A DNA stretch of 36,490 nucleotides. Origin: a bacterium (GTDB lineage Bacteria > Auribacterota > UBA3054). The notes beneath the pieces were generated by a model, which did no database searches, was not told the origin of the DNA, and worked only from the letters and a program-made list of their open reading frames with translations. Position numbers and translations under genes: made by a program. Below are positions 32,250-36,490 of the stretch, piece after piece (the stretch's first letter is position 1; each line of letters opens with the position of its first letter). The stretch is taken from assembly GCA_017554565.1 (NCBI GenBank), contig JAFZID010000080.1:1-36490 (forward strand), given 5' to 3'.

Positions 32250-32255
32250 TATAAT
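32227..32255 (+). promoter_or_regulatory. Consensus sigma-70 promoter of the thiol run
   Basis: TTGACA (32227-32232), 17-base spacer, TATAAT (32250-32255): both hexamers are full consensus. Start near 32262 gives a leader of about 36 bases ending in AAGGAGGGGG. Confidence 0.85.
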
Positions 32256-32297
32256 GGTGTCCTCTTAACAATGGGGATATGTCCCAAGGAGGGGGCT

Positions 32298-33683
32298 ATG
32301 AAAAGAAACGACATCGACGAAGCGATCTACCAAAAATACATCGCTCCCACGCAGAAGAAGCGCGGGGAATACATCGGTATTGAGATTGAAATGCCCATCG
32401 TCAACCTATCCAATCAGCCGGTAATAGAGGGCGTGGCGCATGAAATGGCCGAGTCTTTCCGCAAGCGTTTCTCTTTCAAGGTCGCTTCCAAGGACAGCGA
32501 AGGCGAGCCCTACAATTTGGTCGAAGGGAAAAGCGGCGACTCCCTCTCCTTCGACTGCAGCTATTCCAACCTCGAATTCTCCATGGGGAAGCGCCGGACC
32601 ATCTTCGAGATCAAGGAGAGCTTCGACAAATACTACGCCTATATCGCGAAATATCTCAAGCGTCACGGGCATACCGTGACCGGCATGGGCGTCAACCCCA
32701 ATTACAACATCAACCACAACTACCCCATCCCCAGCGAACGCTACAGGATGCTTCTGCATTACTTAAGGTCTTACAAAAACCACGTTGGGGAAAAAGGCGC
32801 GCGTTTCCACACCCGCCCGGACTTCGGGACCTTCACCAGCGCTTCCCAGGTCCAGCTGGACGTTGATTTCGCCAACCTCATAGACACCCTGAACGTCTTC
32901 GGGCTCCTCGAACCCTACAAGATACTGCTTTTCGCGAACTCGCCCTCAAGGGAGTATCCCGATCTTCTGTGCTCCAGGAACATCTTCTGGGAGCAAAGCA
33001 TGCACGGCTACAACAAAAGGAACGTGGGGCTCTTCGACAAAACCTTGAAGAGCGTGGACGATCTTGTGGCCTACATCAGGAAAACCGGCATTTACTGCGT
33101 TGAGCGCGACGGCAAGTACTTCGACTTCGACCCGGTCCCCGTAAGCGAATATTTCAAGCTGGACAGCCTAACCGGCAGATACTTCGACGGCAAGAGATAC
33201 CGCACCAAAACGATCGTTCCTCAAATGGAGGACATCAAGTATCTCAGGACCTTCAAACTGGAGGATCTCACTTACCGCGGCACCATAGAATACAGGAGCG
33301 CCTGCTGCCAACCCATAAAGGACAGCATGACGGTGGCGGCCTTCCACACCGGACTCATAGAGAAACTGCCGGAGCTTAAGGATCTTCTGGAAAAGGATAA
33401 TGTCATCTACGGCAAAGGCTACGGCGCCGACGACCTTCAGCACCTTTTCTCCGCCAGGAAGCTTCCCGCTTTCGCAGATGAGCGCAAAGTAAAAGAGCAG
33501 CTCCTAAGGATCCTCGCCCTCTCGGAAAGCGGACTTCAAAAAAGAGGCTTCGGGGAGGAAGTTTTCCTCAAGGCGCTCTTCGAGCGCGCGGAGAGGCTAA
33601 CAAACCCCGCCAAGGAATTGCTCGCCGGTCTCGGGGAGGGAAAGCCCATAAAAGAGTTTGTCGAGCGCTATGCGGTGATATAA
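32298..33683 (+). CDS. Glutamate-cysteine ligase-like protein, GCS2/EgtA type
   Basis: The 461-residue protein begins at 32298, where AAGGAGGGGG gives a strong ribosome-binding site. It has the GCS2 signs: GIEIEM (27-32), SNLEFS (90-95), MGVNPNY with PIPSERYRMLLHYL, SASQVQLDVDF, and RGTIEYRSACCQP. This branch includes EgtA of ergothioneine synthesis and plant-type gamma-glutamylcysteine ligase, which join glutamate to cysteine using ATP. A second, unrelated-branch ligase follows 15 bases later, so the two probably do not share one reaction. Alternative products are gamma-glutamyl amides of other amines. The TCQP-like ACC cysteine pair at RSACCQP is noted. Substrate is unknown. Confidence 0.8.
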   Translation: MKRNDIDEAIYQKYIAPTQKKRGEYIGIEIEMPIVNLSNQPVIEGVAHEMAESFRKRFSFKVASKDSEGEPYNLVEGKSGDSLSFDCSYSNLEFSMGKRRTIFEIKESFDKYYAYIAKYLKRHGHTVTGMGVNPNYNINHNYPIPSERYRMLLHYLRSYKNHVGEKGARFHTRPDFGTFTSASQVQLDVDFANLIDTLNVFGLLEPYKILLFANSPSREYPDLLCSRNIFWEQSMHGYNKRNVGLFDKTLKSVDDLVAYIRKTGIYCVERDGKYFDFDPVPVSEYFKLDSLTGRYFDGKRYRTKTIVPQMEDIKYLRTFKLEDLTYRGTIEYRSACCQPIKDSMTVAAFHTGLIEKLPELKDLLEKDNVIYGKGYGADDLQHLFSARKLPAFADERKVKEQLLRILALSESGLQKRGFGEEVFLKALFERAERLTNPAKELLAGLGEGKPIKEFVERYAVI

Positions 33684-33698
33684 TAGAAAAAGGACTGA

Positions 33699-34877
33699 AT
33701 GAAATTCAAAAGCGACATATTCAAAGGCTATTTTGGCTTGGAAAGAGAGACTCTGCGCGTCAATAGCGCAGGGCGCCTAGCCCTGTCAAAGCATCCTTTC
33801 AGATCAAAGCACCTTTCAAGGGATTTCTGCGAGAACCAGCTGGAAATTATCACGCCGGTCTGCGATTCCGTGAAAGGCGCCCTCAAGGCCTTGGGAAAAC
33901 TCGACGCCTACGCAAGGAAAACGATCGCCAAAAAAGGCGAGACGCTCTGGCTTTACTCCAACCCGCCCTACTTTGAGAGCGAATCGGAAATACCCATTGC
34001 CAAATACATTGGGAAATACTCTTACGAATACGACTACCGGGCCTTCCTGGAAAAGCGCTACGGCAAAAGGATCATGCTCTATTCCGGCATCCACTTCAAT
34101 TTTTCCTTCCGGGATGAGTTTTTCAAAAAGCAAGCAGAATCCAAAGACGAACTTTACCTCAGGTTGTTCAAGCAGCTCTCCCGTTACAGCTGGCTCTTAG
34201 TCCTTTTGACCGCCGCGAGCCCCCTTTACGACCGCTCCTTCGACAAAAAGAAGCCCGGCTTAGCTCTCAACAAAGACGCCTCGCCCAGAAGCGGAAGCAA
34301 GGGCTACTGGAACACCTTCATCCCGGCCCTGGATTATTCCTCCGTAGAAAATTACGTCGAGAGCGTCCAGGCCTACGTTAAAAGCGGCGCGCTTTATTCC
34401 GCCCACGAACTTTACTTGCCTGTCAGGATCAAGCCCAGGGGAGAGAACTCCCCGGAAAATCTCAAAAAGACCGGCATCGACCACATCGAGCTGAGAATGT
34501 TCGACCTTGATCCTCTGGAGAAGCTGGGCATCGCGGAAAAAGATCTCGACTTCGCGCATCTTCTCGCTGTTTATCTTCTCTCTGAAAAAGATTTCCGCTT
34601 CACCAAAGCGCTGCAGGCTGAAGCCGTGAAGAATCACCAGAACGCTGCCCTCTATGACTTAAAAAACGTCAGAATCGGAAAGAAACCGATCAAAGACGCC
34701 GCGCTCGCCGTCATAGGAAAAATGGAGCGTTATTTCTCAAGCTTTGAAGACAAAAAGGAAATAAACAAAATACTTGCTTACGAAAAGGAGAAACTGACCA
34801 AAAAAAGGCTCTGCGAACAAGTAAGAGAAGCCATCGGCTCCTCTTTGGACAACATACGAAAACTGGGAGGGAAATGA
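33699..34877 (+). CDS. gshA: Glutamate-cysteine ligase, GshA type, short form
   Basis: The protein has 392 residues; E. coli GshA has 518. Family motifs are GLERETLRV (13-21), DFCENQLEIITP (42-53), SGIHFNFSF and HIELRMFDLDP. They carry the ATP/metal and glutamate contacts of the GshA/GshAB class. The C-terminal region is lean and basic, and no glutathione-synthetase domain is fused. Without gshB in the window the product would stop at gamma-glutamylcysteine. AAAAAGGAC precedes the ATG. It follows the GCS2-like gene by 15 bases and precedes the amidotransferase by one base, so co-expression is almost certain. Confidence 0.9.
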   Translation: MKFKSDIFKGYFGLERETLRVNSAGRLALSKHPFRSKHLSRDFCENQLEIITPVCDSVKGALKALGKLDAYARKTIAKKGETLWLYSNPPYFESESEIPIAKYIGKYSYEYDYRAFLEKRYGKRIMLYSGIHFNFSFRDEFFKKQAESKDELYLRLFKQLSRYSWLLVLLTAASPLYDRSFDKKKPGLALNKDASPRSGSKGYWNTFIPALDYSSVENYVESVQAYVKSGALYSAHELYLPVRIKPRGENSPENLKKTGIDHIELRMFDLDPLEKLGIAEKDLDFAHLLAVYLLSEKDFRFTKALQAEAVKNHQNAALYDLKNVRIGKKPIKDAALAVIGKMERYFSSFEDKKEINKILAYEKEKLTKKRLCEQVREAIGSSLDNIRKLGGK

Positions 34878-34878
34878 T

Positions 34879-35640
34879 ATGTGCGAATTGCTTGGAATCT
34901 CCTCCCATGAACCTTTGAACGTCAAGCCTTACCTCGAGGCTTTCCTCCGCCACAGCCAGAAATTCCCTCACGGCTGGGGTCTTTTGAGAAGCGATGAGGA
35001 TGTCTTTGGCGTCATAAAGGAACCCATAGCCGCCTACAAAAGCGAGATCGCAAAGGAAACTTTGGACCGCCTTGCCCCGCAAAACAACATTGTGGCTCAC
35101 ATAAGGTTCGCAACAATCGGCTCCATCAAAACGGAGAACTGCCATCCCTTCTGCGGCAAGGACTCCACCGGGCGCGAATGGACCGTGGCCCACAACGGCA
35201 CGGTCTATTCCGGCAAATACCTGACGAAATATCTTGGGCTTCAGCAGGGCGACACAGACTCCGAAAAGATCTTGCTCTTCATAATCGACGAAGTGAACAA
35301 GGCCCAGAGTCAAAAAACCTTGAGCGCCAGGAAGCGCTTCGAAGTCGTGGACGAGGCTGTCAGAAAGCTTTCCCACCGCAACAAGCTGAACCTTATCATC
35401 TTTGACGGAGAGCTGCTCTACGTTCACAAGAACATGAACAACTCCCTGTGTTACAAGCACGAGGACAACAGCTTCATCTTCTCGACCACGCCTTTGGACG
35501 ACGGGACCTGGGAAGACTTCCCCCTTTCCCAGCTCTTCGCCTTCCACAACGGGAAAAAAGTCTTCCGCGGACACGCGCACAACGAGATCTTCGTTCCCAA
35601 CCTAAATTACGCCAACATAACCAACGCAATTAACATTTAA
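34879..35640 (+). CDS. Class II glutamine amidotransferase, YafJ/EgtC type
   Basis: The 253-residue Ntn-hydrolase starts MCELLG, exposing Cys2 as nucleophile after methionine removal. PHGWGL, AHIRFATIG, NCHPFC, VAHNGTV and GDTDSEKIL fit the YafJ/EgtC group, which lacks a synthase domain. EgtC removes the gamma-glutamyl group from an ergothioneine intermediate, so in this setting, next to two gamma-glutamyl ligases, a gamma-glutamyl-amide hydrolase role is the best guess. Ammonia donation from glutamine is the alternative. One base separates it from gshA, with GGGAGGGAAATG as ribosome-binding site. Confidence 0.9.
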   Translation: MCELLGISSHEPLNVKPYLEAFLRHSQKFPHGWGLLRSDEDVFGVIKEPIAAYKSEIAKETLDRLAPQNNIVAHIRFATIGSIKTENCHPFCGKDSTGREWTVAHNGTVYSGKYLTKYLGLQQGDTDSEKILLFIIDEVNKAQSQKTLSARKRFEVVDEAVRKLSHRNKLNLIIFDGELLYVHKNMNNSLCYKHEDNSFIFSTTPLDDGTWEDFPLSQLFAFHNGKKVFRGHAHNEIFVPNLNYANITNAINI

Positions 35641-35658
35641 AAATACAGGAGAATTACC

Positions 35659-36108
35659 ATGGCCAAAATCAACCAAAGCATACTCGACCTGGTCGGCAAC
35701 ACCCCGCTCGTGGAACTCAACCGCTATAAGAGCGAGAAAGGCTACAAGGCCCGCCTCATCGCGAAAGTAGAGTATTTCAACCCCATCGGCTCCGTCAAGG
35801 ACCGCATCGCCTCTTACATCATCAGCGAGTCTGAGAAGAGAGGCCAGCTCGTTCCCGGTTCCGTCATCATCGAGCCGACTTCCGGCAACACCGGCATCGG
35901 CTTAGCAGCCGTCGCGGCGGCCAAGGGCTACCGCATCATCATCACCATGCCCGACACCATGAGCATTGAGCGCCGCAACCTGCTCAAGGCCTTCGGCGCG
36001 GAATTGGTCCTGACTCCGGGCGCGGAGGGCATGAAGGGCGCCATCAAGAAAGCCAACGAGCTGGGTATCACCATGCTCTTCATCGGCGTTCGCCACTTCA
36101 AACACTAA
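35659..36108 (+). CDS. cysK: Cysteine synthase, truncated at a suspected junction
   Basis: It uses O-acetylserine and sulfide to make cysteine with pyridoxal phosphate. The ATG has AGGAGA before it. The first 135 residues are normal: [27 protein letters not shown] (PLP lysine), [14 protein letters not shown] and [15 protein letters not shown]. After ANEL (about 36063) the family sequence stops and an unrelated 14-residue end, [14 protein letters not shown], leads to a stop at 36108. A complete enzyme has about 300-310 residues. The lost half binds the rest of PLP, so this version would not work. The change coincides with a switch to foreign-looking sequence. Confidence 0.9.
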   Translation: MAKINQSILDLVGNTPLVELNRYKSEKGYKARLIAKVEYFNPIGSVKDRIASYIISESEKRGQLVPGSVIIEPTSGNTGIGLAAVAAAKGYRIIITMPDTMSIERRNLLKAFGAELVLTPGAEGMKGAIKKANELGITMLFIGVRHFKH

Positions 36109-36152
36109 GGGAAATGTACAATGAACAATTAACAATTATCGTATAATCGAAT
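36059..36152. other. Probable chimeric junction and foreign intergenic sequence
   Basis: cysK homology ends near 36059-36063. The frame continues as a short unrelated peptide end, followed by an AT-rich spacer (ATGAACAATTAACAATTATC) typical in style of Bacteroidales intergenic regions, then purD. It may be a misassembly or a recombination point; the exact base cannot be fixed. Confidence 0.6.
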
Positions 36153-36490
36153 ATGAATAAAGTACTAGTTATCGGAGGCGGGGGTCGCGAACATGCCATT
36201 GCAGATGCGTTGCATCGTTCGCCGCAGGTAGGTCAGATTTTCTGTGCGCCCGGCAATGCGGGAACTGCCGTCATCGCTACCACCACTGGGTTGAAAGATA
36301 CCGATGTGGAGGGACTGTTGCGTTTCGCCCAGGAGAACCAGATTGACTTGACTGTGGTGGGCCCCGAGGCGGCTCTGGCAGTCGGTATTGTGGATACTTT
36401 CCGTGCCGCTGGATTGGCGATTTTCGGTCATACGAAGTCAGCCACCCGTATCGAGAGCAGCAAGGAGTTCGCCAAGGAATTGATGATGAA
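36153..36490 (+). CDS. purD: Phosphoribosylamine-glycine ligase, 5' part, from a different source
   Basis: The 112 visible codons begin MNKVLVIGGGGREHAIA, the PurD N-terminal nucleotide fold, and go on with CAPGNAGTA, VVGPEAALAVGIVD and IFGHTKSATRIESSKEFAK. PurD joins glycine to phosphoribosylamine in purine synthesis. The gene runs past the window edge. Codon usage differs clearly from the rest: CGT for arginine, many TTG leucines, GAT and GTG mixed, whereas neighbours favour CGC, CTC/CTG and GAC. No clear purine-rich ribosome site precedes it, as is usual in Bacteroidetes. Confidence 0.93.
   Translation, partial: MNKVLVIGGGGREHAIADALHRSPQVGQIFCAPGNAGTAVIATTTGLKDTDVEGLLRFAQENQIDLTVVGPEAALAVGIVDTFRAAGLAIFGHTKSATRIESSKEFAKELMM

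Noticed and set aside
32146-32271. Longer start for the Rrf2 regulator
   Set aside because: The added residues do not belong to the family and cover the promoter; the ATG at 32145 has AAGGAG and MISTKGRYA.
32247-32297. Longer start for the GCS2-like gene
   Set aside because: It would overlap the -10 of the gene's own consensus promoter, and the strong ribosome-binding site belongs to the ATG at 32298.

Overview
The window is a compact, GC-rich (roughly 55-60 percent by eye) bacterial chromosome segment from an uncultured-looking lineage. It holds a PEP-CTERM protein, many small lipoproteins, an SSS sugar symporter with GalM paralogs, a desulfoferrodoxin and short operons with overlapping stops and starts. 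This mix fits an anaerobic member of the PVC group, possibly Lentisphaerota or Kiritimatiellota; that placement is inference. No rRNA, tRNA, CRISPR array or intact insertion sequence was seen, and no gene-free stretch exceeds about 200 bases.

Layout. Bases 1-4291 (minus) hold a DUF2225-like zinc protein, ornithine carbamoyltransferase, a PHP-type tyrosine phosphatase and a bacterial tyrosine kinase cut by the window edge. Bases 4481-5119 (plus) hold a HEAT-repeat lipoprotein. Bases 5126-11128 (minus) hold a HicB-like orphan, pdxJ, rpsB, tsf, pyrH, a desulfoferrodoxin, a membrane protein, a lipoprotein and rlmN. Bases 11182-17943 (minus) hold queD, folE, two secreted proteins (one PEP-CTERM), a GTP-type PEPCK with a one-base frameshift, and a secreted DUF1861 protein. 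Bases 18160-18979 (plus, AT-rich) are a decayed AbiE toxin-antitoxin locus. Bases 19042-24846 (minus) hold a zinc-ribbon/CD225/thioredoxin fusion, two galM paralogs and an SSS symporter. Bases 24951-31757 (plus) hold dsbD, an AsmA-like protein, hflX and a family 4 glycosyltransferase.

The most interesting region is 31750-36063. An Rrf2 regulator with an IscR-like three-cysteine pattern is divergent from a four-gene run: a GCS2-type glutamate-cysteine ligase-like protein, a GshA-type glutamate-cysteine ligase, a class II glutamine amidotransferase of the YafJ/EgtC kind, and a cysteine synthase. The run starts at a consensus promoter (TTGACA, 17 bp, TATAAT) whose spacer and -35 are framed by a perfect 8-bp inverted repeat. 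I read it as a regulated gamma-glutamyl-thiol pathway, possibly making or trimming a thiol other than glutathione.

The right end is suspicious. cysK loses its homology after about 135 codons, and a purD start with different codon usage and a Bacteroidales-like upstream sequence follows. This looks like a chimeric join or a recent rearrangement, so cysK and anything beyond it should not be taken as the true neighbourhood without checking reads.
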